A DNA stretch of 64,000 bases, taken from the NCBI GenBank assembly GCA_036936605.1, contig JAUPFV010000001.1, positions 155,653,187-155,717,186 on the forward strand, read 5' to 3'. This stretch comes from Limnanthes douglasii subsp. nivea (taxonomy: Eukaryota > Streptophyta > Magnoliopsida > Brassicales > Limnanthaceae). The position numbers and the translations under genes are program-made. A model generated the notes under the pieces. It did no database searches and had not been told where the DNA came from. It was given only the letters and a program-made list of their open reading frames with translations. Shown here in pieces: positions 36,010 to 48,187 of the stretch (position 1 is the first letter of the stretch; each line of letters begins with the position of its first letter).

Positions 36010-39000
36010 AAGCAGAAGAAGCACAAACAAGAAGAAGCATATCATATATGTCGATGAAATATTTTGAACATTGTTTTGGATCGATTCTTTGATATGTATA
36101 CCAGAGAGACTTTAACGTTAAAAATATGGAATTCTCTAAATAGTGAAGTAAAAACCGAAGAAGGATTTACTATATTTTTGATGGAAAATCATATCTCTCC
36201 TAAATACATGAGTTATAAATAATAGTTAATAAGTTCACGCCCGTCAACACAATAATTTCATAAAATTCCTAAGTATGAGCAATTATAGCAAAATTTGCTC
36301 CCTTTTAAAAGAGTTATATGAAGATGATACTTTACAAGTCCGAATAGTATAGTTTGGACAAGATCAAAAATCCTCTTGAGGATTTAATATGGATCACACA
36401 CCAAAGACTCGAAAGAAGATTACAAAATGTGACCTACTAAGATTATGAATGCAATATAACATAACACACGAAGCAGACATTTAGGCAAATAGTATTTGGA
36501 AAAGAACAAGACTACATTTAAATTAAAAATTAAAATTACTTATGTTGTGGCAAAACGCGTCATTTTACTTGTGGGTGCAACCTTAGCGAAAAATGTGAGA
36601 GTATAATTTTTATGGAGGATGTGATTATTGCAATACTGACATAGGTTAAATCAATCATAGAGAAGACTCTCGATACATAGTACGATATATGCGTATTAGT
36701 TCATGTATCCATGATAAATAACTATTTAAGATAATAAAATAAATGAATGATAAGATAAATGTGAATATGAGAAACAAAAACAAGTCCAATATGGAAAAAC
36801 ATGATAATTTTGAAGTGATATTAAAAAGTAAACAAATAACTCTTACAAATATGTTGTATGTTCCAAAATTGAGCAAAAATTTAGTTTCCATTGATTTATT
36901 GTAAAAATCCAAAATTGGTCAATGTGCGAATCTAACAACCTTTTTTGTACAAGAGTGGTGTACCTTTGTTGGAAATAAATAATCTAATGATAATATAATG
37001 AAAGTATATACTCATGATTCAATTATTTAATAAAGTAAAATACACTATTACTCTCTTAATACTTATTTATTGTGAAATAAGAGTCTTGCACTTATAGGTC
37101 ATATCACGATTAATAAAATTGTTCAAATCAGACTTAAAATTGTGATATAGCTTCATATAAAACATATGAATTTTGTTTGAATAAAAAATGATTAATACCT
37201 AATACACACCAATATATATGAGTTAGTGGTATATTAAAGTGTAGGGATAAAATATCTATTTTATATCTTTCATAGTTGACTACTCTATAGTTCCTTATAT
37301 CTATTTTTTAACATAAGAATGAAGTATTTATCATATTTAAGATATTCAAAACAGAAGTTAAGAATCAATTGAACACTAAGATAACAATCATACATAATAA
37401 CAAAGGGGAATAATATTTATTTTTAGGAGAAATATTAAGTTTTACAAAGATCACGAGAAAATCTATCACTATTATACGCCTTACACGCCTAAAATTGTAT
37501 TGGTTGAACATAAAAATATAATTTTAACTGTGGGGAGAACCATTTTAGCGATATATCATATTCTTAATCACGTCCTTCTTAAGAAAATTGAATTATATGT
37601 ATATGAGTTGTAAAAGAGAAGAAAACCAAAATGTGGATATTTTAAGGTACAGTTATGCTTAGAATTTGGGGATAACATGAATTTTAAAATATAAAGTTAG
37701 GTCCAAAAGTTATAAGATGTGTACTTATTAGATATGCAACCAATATCAACGCTTATAGCCGACTAGACTTGGAATCTAATGTTGTATTTGAATATAAAAA
37801 ATCCCAATTATTTGAATCCAAGTTAGTGATGATAATGAGACTCAAACCTTTATACAAATTGAGGAAATGACATTGCAAGAAGCACATTCTGTTATAAAAC
37901 AACCTTGTGAACCTCGTAAGAGTCAATAGAGAAAAATTCTAGAGATCTAGGATACGATGAAAATGATTAAAAAATTATTATATCACTAGAAAAGTTCTAG
38001 TGGTGCTTTATTAAGAAGATTATCCTAAAATTTATAAGGAGGCAATACTTTCCAAGATTTTGTATTTTGTCCAGAGATCAATGGTAAAATGAATTGAATT
38101 ATTTTAAATCGCACTTGGGAATTTGTTGATTTAGTTTCGCTGTTTAAAACTGATTGATTATAAGATGTAAAAATAAATGTCATACATATGATAGCATTCA
38201 AACGTTCAATAAAAAATTGGTAGTTAAGATATTTTGATAAAAAGAGAGAATATCTTATTTTAACGCATCCGAATTATTTTTGTACTTGTATCAATATACA
38301 AATTTAAAGTACATAGATATAATTTCAAAAAAACATTCCTAAATAAACATCTCGACGAGAAGGTTTGCATGTAACAATGCAAAAGTTCTTTTTCTAGGAA
38401 ATGAAGAAAAATGTGTAGGATTATTAAGTCTTTGTATGATCTGAAACAAACCCCTAAAACATAACATGAAAGTTTGATCATGCAATTGTATGTGATAGGT
38501 TCAAACACAATACGGTGACCAAGTGTTTATATACTAAGGTTCACGGTGGCACAATGGTTATTGTGTGTTTATACTTAGATGATTTACTTCTACTAAGTAA
38601 TGACATGCAATTGATTATTGAAACAAAAAGTTTTATATCTTTAATATTTAAGGTGAAGGATTTTGAAGAGGTAGATATTGTTTTGGGAACAAATATTTTT
38701 TAAAAATAGCAGGGTTTTGCGTTAAGTAATTTCTGTTACATTGAAAATGCATTTGATAAACTTAAACAACTAAAATTTAACGAAACCCATACATCATTTG
38801 ATCATATTTTAGAATTAAAAAAGAATAAGAGATCTAAGTGTCTTAGTTGAAATACGTTAATTGTATAGGAAATTTAGTGCACTCAACTTTATCACTAAGA
38901 TAGATAATTGTCTTAGATGTGAATTAAGTCTATTTATTAGTAATCCAAATAAAAAACATTAAATGTTATTGCAAGGGTTCTTGAAAATTTTAAAAATACA

Positions 39001-39970
39001 GAAAACATGTCCTTTTAATATTTCATTTTTCCAAAATGTTTGCGGGATACATAGACGCAAGTTGGATCACTAGTCTAGCCGATAACAACTCTATTATGTG
39101 ATGGGTGTTCACTTTTATAGGAGGTTTTATCTGTTGATGATAAAAAAGGTATGTAAATCACATTTAATTATAAAGTATGATTTCATAGCGTTGGTCGCAA
39201 GGGAAAAGAAGGTTGAATGGTTAAGAGATCTATTGTTAGACATACCATTCATATCGAAAGGAAACATGGCCATCCATTACATTGTTATAATCAAACAAAT
39301 ATTAACAGATCATTTACAAATGGAAGTCTAAACATTTATAGTATAAGGCATGACTACGTTAGAATACAGATTCAAAGTAGAATCATATCACCCTACGAGC
39401 ACCCGAGTGAGAACCTAGTATTGTCATTTACCAAATCATTGGCTCGAGAATTGGTAAATTTACATATAAAGATATAAGACAAAACATTAAAATTGATATT
39501 TTAAAAATGATGGAAATCTTATATGTCTATAAAAAACCTAAAAACAAATTCTCAATGGATAACAACAAGTTATTTATGAAAGAATTAAGCATATATGATT
39601 TAGTTTACGTTTCATATATGATTTTAAAGATAATAAAAATATTGTACGATTTTATACTTACAACAATATGGATGATGCCACATCTCATAAAAGTATGAGT
39701 TTTTCTCAAGTTATATTTCTTAAAACAGATAAAATATAAGGGCAAACAGTGTTAAACAAAATTATGGATAATAAGATTAGTAAGAAGATTGCTTGTATGA
39801 GATCACCAGTTAGATAACATGGGACGTTGGTTCAAAGATACAACTACTAAAAATTCCGGTTTAACTTTGTTATATTTACACAAAAGTAAAATTCATATGG
39901 AAATATATTTTATTTTATGCGTGAAAATTGTATAAATAAGAAAATAAGCGATGTCATTGGATCAAGTGGG
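36010..39970 (+). pseudogene. copia 2 gag-pol, decayed
   Basis: The domains run in copia order. Gag lies at about 36,055-36,180 (LFDMYTRESLTLKIWNSLNS). A zinc-knuckle remnant lies near 36,545 (CCGKTRHFTCGC, first Cys lost). A gag-prepeptide/protease block lies at 36,800-36,905 (ITLTNMLYVPKLSKNLVSID). RT contains SLYDLKQTPK near 38,430 and YTKVHGGTMVIVCLYLDD with LLLLSNDMQL at 38,527-38,620. RNase H lies at 39,040-39,340 (GYIDASWITSLADNNSIM, then DFIALVAREKKVEWLRDLLL) and a terminal ENLVLSFTKSLARELV block follows. No clear integrase was read. Stops are frequent. A purine-rich AAGTGGGGAT precedes the 3' LTR. Confidence 0.82.
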
Positions 39971-39973
39971 GAT

Positions 39974-40200
39974 TGTTGAAATATTAATTAAATAAAATGA
40001 TCAGATTTGATATGAAGATAAGTTATAGTAATTAGAATTAACCTAAGATCATAAGAGAGAACCAAATAAGAATGTAAGTGGTTATCCAAGACAAAAAGAA
40101 AACCAATGAGAGGATTGATCGTTGCGACCATCGGACACGGTTTCTTATCGGACACGGTTTCTTGTAGGTTTTTATTAAATCTTATATGTATATTTTTAAA
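39974..40200 (+). repeat. 3' LTR of copia 2
   Basis: It begins TGTTGAAATATTAATTAAAT directly after the polypurine tract. It contains a perfect 17-bp tandem duplication (ATCGGACACGGTTTCTT, 40,130-40,146 and 40,147-40,163) that I did not see in the 5' LTR. Confidence 0.65.
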
Positions 40201-40225
40201 CTAAGAGATGAATACACAAATATTC

Positions 40226-40390
40226 TAAGGGAATTTCTAAAAAAAACCATAACTACTCAGTGGTTATTTTCAAGATTTTTCAATATTTATAAAATTGACA
40301 TTCAGTTAAAAAAACCTTTAAAATCTTTAGAACTTTATTTCTTTATGTTTTATGCCATTATTTACTCCATGAAGTTGTATAACACAAAAT
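40226..40390 (+). repeat. left terminal repeat-like segment of MULE 3
   Basis: It opens AGGGAATTTCTAAAAAAAAC, followed by ACTACTCAGTGG, and later ATTTACTCCATGAAGTTGTA. This is the layout seen at 118-245. A diverged inverted counterpart lies at 51,300-51,372 (minus strand GGGTAATTGTTAAAAAAAAT). Confidence 0.4.
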
Positions 40391-40876
40391 CTTGGAAAAG
40401 TTGACATTTCAACTCTTTAAACTTAGAAAAACAACAAAACTAAATACTAAGATTCTTATTTTTTCCAACTTTATAAAAATAAAAAATTGTGGCCAAAACA
40501 GATAGAGAACTCTACCATGTAGAGACCATCGTAGACATTTAAAAAAGTATACACGTTTTTTTTCTTCTGTTTTTCTAAAAATAAATACTTAGAAAAAACA
40601 AAAAAATGTTAAATTCCACCTGATATTGTCATTCATGTATTATTTGTCATCACATAAAAGATAATATTTTTCGACTGTTGCTCTGACAAATATGATTTGG
40701 ACATCATAACCTAGATTGTGTCTGCCATGATATGATATTGATGGGTTGAATTAAGAGTCTAATTTTATCTTGAGTAATCTAATAACAACATTGGATTATT
40801 ATTTTTAATAAATAAGCTATTATTTCACACTATTTTTTAATATACAATATTTTAAAATCAATTAAATATTATTTTA

Positions 40877-40940
40877 AATACTATTATTCTTTTAAAATAT
40901 AATATATTATAATAAAATACTATTATTCTTTTAAAATCCA
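40877..40940 (+). repeat. short direct repeat
   Basis: AATACTATTATTCTTTTAAA occurs twice, 38 bases apart, in an extremely AT-rich stretch ahead of MULE 3. Confidence 0.75.
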
Positions 40941-41739
40941 TATTTTTATGTTTATATAAGAGAGACTCATTTCACTTAAATATTTACCATTTAGGATCCA
41001 CTATTACCATAAATATCCATACTCAATTATATAAAAGCAATTAACACCCATACTTCACATTATTTATAATTTTTCTCTTTTTACATAAATAGAACAAGTC
41101 TTACATTATAGGTGAATTTTCAATTTTGTACTCGATTTCTTGTTTTTTTTTGTTTTCGTATGATTTTGATTGTGTTTTTACTTGATTTCAAAGTTTTATT
41201 TTGGATATCTGTTTAAATAAGTTGATTTACTTGTGTGGTAACTCGAATTTTGATTTCGAAATATTATGCTGCTCGATATCTATTTTCTTTCTGATTTTGG
41301 TATTCATATGGTATTATGTTGCTAATGTACTTTATTTGTTGTATTCGAGTTGAGTTTTTATCGATTTTTAGTATGTTTTTTAGTTTGTGAAATTTTTGTT
41401 TGAGTAAAACAGTTCTAAGTTTAAAACGAAGGATATACGAAACGTGTTGTGTTTGTATGTACCGGTAGTCGCGAAATGTGTTAGCTTTTGAATGATAGAT
41501 GCAAACTGTTTTTTATAGATGCGAAACATTATTGTTCTTTTTGTATTGTAGATGCGAAACCTATGTATTCGTTATACTAATAGATTCTAAACCTATTTAT
41601 TGCTAGTTGTGAAGCATGTGTATTCTTTTCTACTAATATTTGCAAAAATATGTATTTTCAATATAATGATAGATTGAAAACCTGTTTATTTTTCTATATT
41701 ATGCAGGTACACGATTTTTGGTAGTAAATTGTGTATTTT

Positions 41740-44026
41740 TAAACTAAATGGAAAGCTTTTAATTTGTGATCTTGGTGTGTTTGCTAATTTTGAAGATATT
41801 ATTAAATTTGTTTTAAGTAGATATGATACGTTGGTTCTTGGCAAATTCAAATTAAGATAATGTTGTGGTGATCTAGAAAATGTTATCTTCGGGTGTGATG
41901 GTGATTTAATTGCTTTCGTATGAGTTGTTGATAGTTTGGATGTTTCAAGTGTTACCATTAAAGTTGGAGGTGATGTTGTTGTTGGTGATAATAATAGAGA
42001 AAATGCTCAAAATATATTTGAAGCCTTTGAAGCTTCAAATGAATATATTGTTTGTCGAGAAACTGGTCAAACTTCCGTTGTTAATGTTATTTGTCACAAG
42101 AACAAAGCACTTGCTACTGTTGGTTGGGTTAATAAAATTAGTGGTGTTGGACATGTCTTTGAAGATGGTGCAATAGGTTTAAGGATTAGCTGTTAGTCGG
42201 TTAGCTTTACAAGAAGGTTTTACTTTTAAATGTTTGTATAACAATAAACAAAGAGCCACTGTCTATTGCATGAAAAAATATTCAAAGGGCTGTCCTTGGA
42301 GATTTTATGCTAAACAAGAGAGGTATACCGGCTTTTTATTATTGTTAAGAAGTATGTCCAAACTCATACATGTGGGACTGGTTTTAGCAAAGAAAATAGA
42401 AAGCATTTGTCATATGATTTGATTGCGACAAAATACATGATTCCATTAGGAGAAAAGTTGATGTTACAACTACAAGCGTGAAATCATATTTAAAAAATGA
42501 CTACGGCTTAGATATTTTTTACTGTGTTTCATGGATTTCTTTATGGAAAGCTAAGAGGGTTGTATATGGAGATAATTTTACTTCGTATAAACTACTTAAA
42601 AATTATTTTAAAATATTGAAGGTTCTTGATAGCAGAAGTGATTACATACTAGAGTGTTCTTTGGAAACCAATGTCTTTAAGCGTTGTTTCGTAGCATTCA
42701 GCTCTTGTCTCTATGGTTTCAATTCTTGTCATCAAGTTTTATTTACTAATGGAACTCTTTTAACGGGGTAATATAAAAGGGTATTGCTATCTTCCATAGC
42801 TAAAGATGGTAACAATGGTAAGTTTTTGTTATCTATTGTTTTATATTGGAATTCATGTTTTCTTTTCCTATGTTATATATAAATCTGCGAAACCAGGCAT
42901 GCAGTACAATAAACTAGATGCGAAATAATTTATAACTAACATGAGAGATGCGAAACCTTAATGTATCAGTAAAGAGATAGATGCGAAACACGTATGTCTT
43001 AATGTGATAGACGCGTATACACAGTATAAGTAAATTGGTAGATTCGAAACTCGTTTTAATCAGTCATTTATAATATGTTTTTCATATACTTGATGCATGC
43101 ATTTTCCCTGTTGCATTTAGTATTGTTGCGGCTGAAGATACTGAGAATTGGTTATCGTTTTGGAGATGTTGAAACCCCATTTGTCGGATCGACAAATCAC
43201 ATTTATTAGTGATCTTCATTTAGGTACTGTTAGTGTTGTATCTGTTATATTTCCAGATTTCCATAAGGGATACTGTCTTTATCATCTTTTAAATAATTTG
43301 AGGCATTGTTTAACTAGTACATCGACAACATTTAAGGATACTATGATTAATTTTTTTTAAAGATGCGCATATGCTGTTAGTCAGAATTTGTTTTATTCAA
43401 TATATGGATGAATTCCTTAAACAAAGAGGTTGGACGGTTGAAAGTTTTTGTGATAATTTACATTCCGATAAATATGATTGTGATTTTTTTTAAAAGAAAG
43501 AGGTATGGTTCTATGGCTTCTACTCCAACTGAGTCTTTTAACAATAAAATCAAACAATTTTGTGGTTTGTCTATACTTGAGTTAATTGATAGGATTAGAG
43601 TTTTACAAATAAGTCAAACTTTGAGACGTTTTTGTGATGCTAAAAATTGGACTAACAATTTGTGTCATGAATTTGATAAATTTTTTAAGGCTAATGTGGG
43701 AGAAGGTCGTCCATGGATAGTTCATTCGTCTACTTCTCTTTTTCATGAATCATTTTGTGATCCTGTTATGGTTGTTGATCTTAGTGTACGTACTTGTTCT
43801 TGTGGTATGTGACAACATGATTGTTTCTCGTGCTCTCATACTTTAGTTACGTTATTTTATATAGATGCAGATCCTATGAAATAAGTTGAGCCATCCTATT
43901 TTGTAAGCTCTTATAAGGAAACATACTTTGACAACTTCTCCAGATGTACTTCCTCCAGTTTTAAAAAGGAGAGTTGGACGACCTAAGAAGAAAAGAATTC
44001 CATTTAGAGGAGAATTAAGTATTTGA
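41740..44026 (+). pseudogene. MULE 3 (MuDR-type) transposase, decayed
   Basis: A PB1-like N-terminus (LGVFANFEDIIKFVLSRYDT, 41,770) leads through NIFEAFEASNEYIV to a WRKY-GCM1-type zinc-binding block (KKYSKGCPWRFYAKQ, 42,270). The MULE N-terminal region follows (VKSYLKNDYGLDIFYCVSW to 42,780). The first catalytic block reads FTNGTLLTG, with Asn where Asp is expected. An intron of about 300 bp precedes the second Asp block QITFISDLHLGTVSVV and GYCLYHLLNNLR (43,190-43,310). The C-terminal part contains RYGSMASTPTESFNNKI and a SWIM finger (CSCGM, stop, QHDCFSCSH; 43,795-43,840). The end is LPPVLKRRVGRPKKKRIPFR, an AT-hook-like motif, before TGA at 44,024-44,026. Several stops and frameshifts break it. 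Confidence 0.85.
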
Positions 44027-44837
44027 TCTATAACGTGTTCTCATCATTTTAAATCTTATCATAATATACAGACATGTGTAGACATTTTGTAAGATCAATG
44101 TAATTTTTGATACTGTTAGTTTTTCTGACTTTCTTTGTCATAATAAAAACAGATTCGAAACATTTTACTATAGATGGACTTGATGGACGCGAAATGTTAT
44201 ATTATAGATGCACCTGGTAGATGCGAAACTTTTAATAACCAAAATAGATGGACTTGATGGTGCAAAAATATTCATTAACAAATTTACTGATTTCGCTAGA
44301 TGCGAAACGCTGTATAACAAATTTCATTTGTTTATGATAGATGCAAAACTGTTGAAAACCAAATACATATGTTTGATAGATGCGCAACCTTGGATAACCA
44401 AATACCGAACATTATGATAGATGTGCAACCTTGGATAACTAAATATATTATACTGTGATAGATGTGAAACCTGGAAAAACTAAATACATTGTTTTGATAG
44501 TTGCTACACCAGCTCATAACTAACTATATTTTATGGTGATAAATGCAAAACCTATGATAACTAAAATACATGGTTTTGATAGATGGGTTAAAAAGGTGTA
44601 TACAAACAGATAAAAAAAAATTAAGTTCATTATAAAACAAGCGGAATACATGTTAAGTTCAATACAGAGACAATCTTAAAACAAACTTAAAAAATAGAGT
44701 CTCCTTGTTCAGACTCTTATTCAGACTCTTTTTAGCCATTACAATAGATAAAAATTATGGTCAACAAAATACATAAACTTGCTCCTACCCTTAGTAAAAC
44801 AACAAAAAGTAAAACCAGACCCTTCCCCTACCATCAG

Positions 44838-45200
44838 TTAGAGTTTTTTTCGGCCTCTTCGGTGTCCTCTTCTTTTGATTAATCTTCTTCTGAATTTTGT
44901 TCTTGTGAATCTTAGTCTTTGTCTTCAGACTCTTCATCTTAATCTTCATTCTGGTCATGTTTCTTCTTTCTCTTTAAAAGGACACAAATATGATCTTCAT
45001 TTGGATCTTCGTCATCTTCAGAAATGCATCTTCAGAATATTGTTCATCATAAAAGGAATTGAAACCATCATCAGAGGAATATAAAAAGAATTCATCTGTC
45101 GTGGTTTGTTTCCAGTTTTTTGTTGCTTCAGAGGAACGAATAGGTGACCGAAATCACTGTAAACTAAGTCATCATCTGAAGAATAATTTAGACTTTGCAT
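44838..45200 (-). pseudogene. small acidic ORF remnant
   Basis: The minus strand starts MQSLNYSSDDDLVYSDFGH at 45,200. After frame changes it continues as YSSDDGFNSFYDEQYSED and SEDDEDPNEDHICVLLKRKK, then Asp/Glu-rich text to a stop near 44,838. The two SSDD..Y blocks look like an internal repeat. It could be the acidic C-terminal exon of the minus-strand gene at 48-50 kb or a separate small gene. I recognise no family. Confidence 0.4.
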
Positions 45201-45343
45201 TTATCAAAACAACAATTTGTGTGTGTGTATGAGAACTCAACTATGGAGTGAACTTTATAGGAGTAACTAAATTGTTTAAGAAGGTGAAAAGTTTAGAAGA
45301 TTTCAAAGTAATAATATATTGGTTCATATTCGTGAGCTCTGTA

Positions 45344-46052
45344 GTTAATGCAATGTACTAATGAGTATCTACTTTTGTCAAATCATATAAGTAAATAACC
45401 AATCAAATATAAGTTACTAGTTTGAATTTTGATTTGACAAAATAGGTGGGAGATTGGTATAGTACATTAATTGAAAAAGCATAATACTTCTCTAAATGAT
45501 ATCTGGATGAAATATAATTAGATCAGAAGATGTGAAACAGTCTCCAATAAAAATAATGACTAGATAGATGCGAAACATTTATTACAAAATTAAAGCTAGA
45601 TGTGTAACCTTATCTACAAACTAAATGATAGATGTAAAACACTTTCTTTACATTTCTGATAGATTGGAAACAGAGAGACACATGATATGCTATATGCGGG
45701 ACATTCTACTTTTGGGTTATCCTGGTTGTTATTGGTTAGGTTTTAGTTAATGCAATATAATCATGAGTATCTACTTTTGTCAAATCATATAAGTAAATAA
45801 CCAATCAAATTTAATTACTAGTATAAATTTTGATTTGACATAATAGGTTGGAGAGTGGTAAACTACATTAATTATAAAAACATAAAACTTCTCTAATTAG
45901 AACAGAAGATGAGAAACAGTCACCAACAAAAATAAGGACTTAATAGATGCGAAACAAGTTATACGAAATGAAAGCTAGATGTGAAACCTTGTCTACCATC
46001 GAAAAGATAGATGTGAAACACTTTGTTTACATTTCGGATAGATGCAAAACAT
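45344..46052 (+). repeat. 402-bp tandem duplication
   Basis: GTTAATGCAAT at 45,344 and at 45,746 start two long similar copies (about 45,344-45,670 and 45,746-46,052). They share GAGTATCTACTTTTGTCAAA and the same order of GATGCGAAAC-type motifs. The duplication includes the motif array, so the array can grow by block duplication. Confidence 0.9.
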
Positions 46053-46442
46053 ACAATGCTAATGTTTGTTTTCATTGAGATATATTGATTGTAGAAAAAC
46101 TATAAAACAAACACTTATTACAAACTTTACCAAAAAAATTACAACAAATATTAGAAAACATTGTCCCACAATCTGTTAGTGTTGGTTTCATTAAGAAACA
46201 TGTAAAACATTTTCGCTCTTCTTAATAGTGAAATGTTAGAAGTTTAATCTAAGTCAAGTTTTCCATGCAAAATATAATCTTTTAAGTAATCGTAGACCAT
46301 TACTCCGCAATCAAGTGATCCGGGTCTTTGTTTAGGAATTTTTACTAGATAATATATATGTATGGTTGCTTCTGCTCATAAAATGTTTTTGCGTTAGAGG
46401 TATGCAATCTGTAATCTAATAGACATATAAATAAATGAGATG

Positions 46443-46445
<3 letters not shown>

Positions 46446-46500
<55 letters not shown>
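46446..46500. repeat. (TA)n microsatellite
   Basis: Pure TA run inside MULE 3, followed by a short TG run (TATGTGTGTGTG). Confidence 0.97.
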
Positions 46501-46503
<3 letters not shown>

Positions 46504-47339
46504 GTGTGTGTGCGCGTTATGAAATTACATTAGAAGAGAGACACCTACTAATATTTTTGCAATTTTTCTTGTTGGATCTGGACATTTGGGTATTGGGTTT
46601 AGATTTACTATTGTTTCATGTTCGACATATATTACTAATAATGTCCAATGGTTAACATTCCCAGATCGGGCTTTTGTTCAAAGTAGAACAAAGATGTAAC
46701 TTTTTATGACGCCTTGTAACTTACCATCAACAAATAGTGTTACATCCTTATTTTGGTTTAGCATATGCTACATTGAAGCAGTAATATTTATAAAATTAAT
46801 ACGTGTTATAAAAATATATTATTTTTACCATTACCCTTCTAGATAAATATGTAACTAACATAAATTCTCATGGACTTTTAGCAACGAGTATTTGAAAATT
46901 GTGTTGTTTAAGGTGAATATACATATAACCATGGATTACTTGTGTTGTCCAAAGTGGAAGCTAACAATTTGTTTATAATTATAATGGGAAGAAAGGTAAA
47001 CAAAATAAATGTAAAATTAACTTTTCACCCTAGAGTCGATTTCATCTTCTTCTACTATCTTCATCAAAGTATTAACAAAAATATTAGATCCTGATACCTC
47101 TAAACATGACCATACTATTGGATCATGATTGTTTTCTTCATTTTCAATTAGTTTTAATTTCTAGTATTCTTGCATGTCAATTGGAACTGTTACTTTGTTT
47201 ATAAATGACACCATTATTTTCTGGTAATTCTCATGTTATGTAGTTCTTAAGAGATTTGATGTTGGAAATGATCCAAATTTAGTTCATATGAAGGCCTTTG
47301 ATCCAACTCTTTCTGCACAAATGTGAAACCAATGAAAAT
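46501..47339. other. no gene seen, interior of MULE 3
   Basis: AT-rich DNA with short open frames only. Weak minus-strand protein-like text occurs near 47,030-47,200 but belongs to no family I recognise. It may be a diverged exon of the minus-strand gene. Confidence 0.35.
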
Positions 47340-47407
47340 GTAAGATGAGATAGATGCGGAACGTTCAAAAATACAATAGATGAGAAATCTGGAAAACTAT
47401 GCTAGAT

Positions 47408-47740
47408 GTGATAGATGAGTAACTAGGGAAACTACGCTAGATGCAAAACCAAAGGAAATGTGATAGATGGGAAACCAGCTCAATTTTGATATATGAGAAA
47501 CCAGTGAAACTAAACTAGATGTGAAACCCCAAGGAAATGTGATAGATGAGAAACTTGTGCAATTATGATAGGTAAAAAACCAGTGAAACTAAACTAAATG
47601 TGAAGCCTAAGAAAATGTGATAGATGAGAAACTTGTGCAATTATGATAGATGAGAAACCAGTGAAACTAAACTAGATCCGAAACCTAAGGAAATGTGATA
47701 GATGAGAAACCTGTGCAAATATGATAGATGCGAAAATAGT
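47408..47740 (+). repeat. 26-bp / 78-bp higher-order array
   Basis: GTGATAGATG recurs at 47,460, 47,539, 47,617 and 47,695, a period of 78-79 bp. Each period contains three ~26-bp monomers. These carry GATAGATGAGAAACTTG, GATAGATGAGAAACCAG and CTAGATGTGAAACC as their centres. The first unit (from 47,408) is two-thirds long. This is a true higher-order arrangement built on the dispersed motif. Confidence 0.9.
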
Positions 47741-48187
47741 GAAAATTTAGAGAAGAGATGAAATGTAATTCACTTACTTGTCTATTTTGTATATCCTTTT
47801 CAATTCTTATAATTCCGTTCTCAATTACTGGGTCTAAGTCATTGATTTGTGGTGTTTCGATTTGTTGGACTTTAAAGGCTTGGTCTTTTACAAAAAAAAC
47901 AAAACTGCACATTAGATGCGAAACACCTAAAAAAATAATAGTTGCAAAACAAAGTAAATATGATGCAGATTGAATGATAGATGCAAAACCTATTATAAAA
48001 TCACCATACAAGTATATGATACATACATTATATACATACAAATACTAATAATATTACAGTATTTAAGCAAAAAAAGAAAGATAATACTAAACAAAATATA
48101 TCTTCAATACATAGGTTTTTTAAAACATGTTTTGTTAATTTTAAGTTATCTATATGCCTCATTGTCCACAAGAACATTCTTTGTCAC

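Noticed and set aside
46440..46655. 71-aa frame beginning with an Ile-Tyr run
   Set aside because: It is the (TA)n run at 46,446-46,500 read in frame, with unconserved AT-rich sequence after it.
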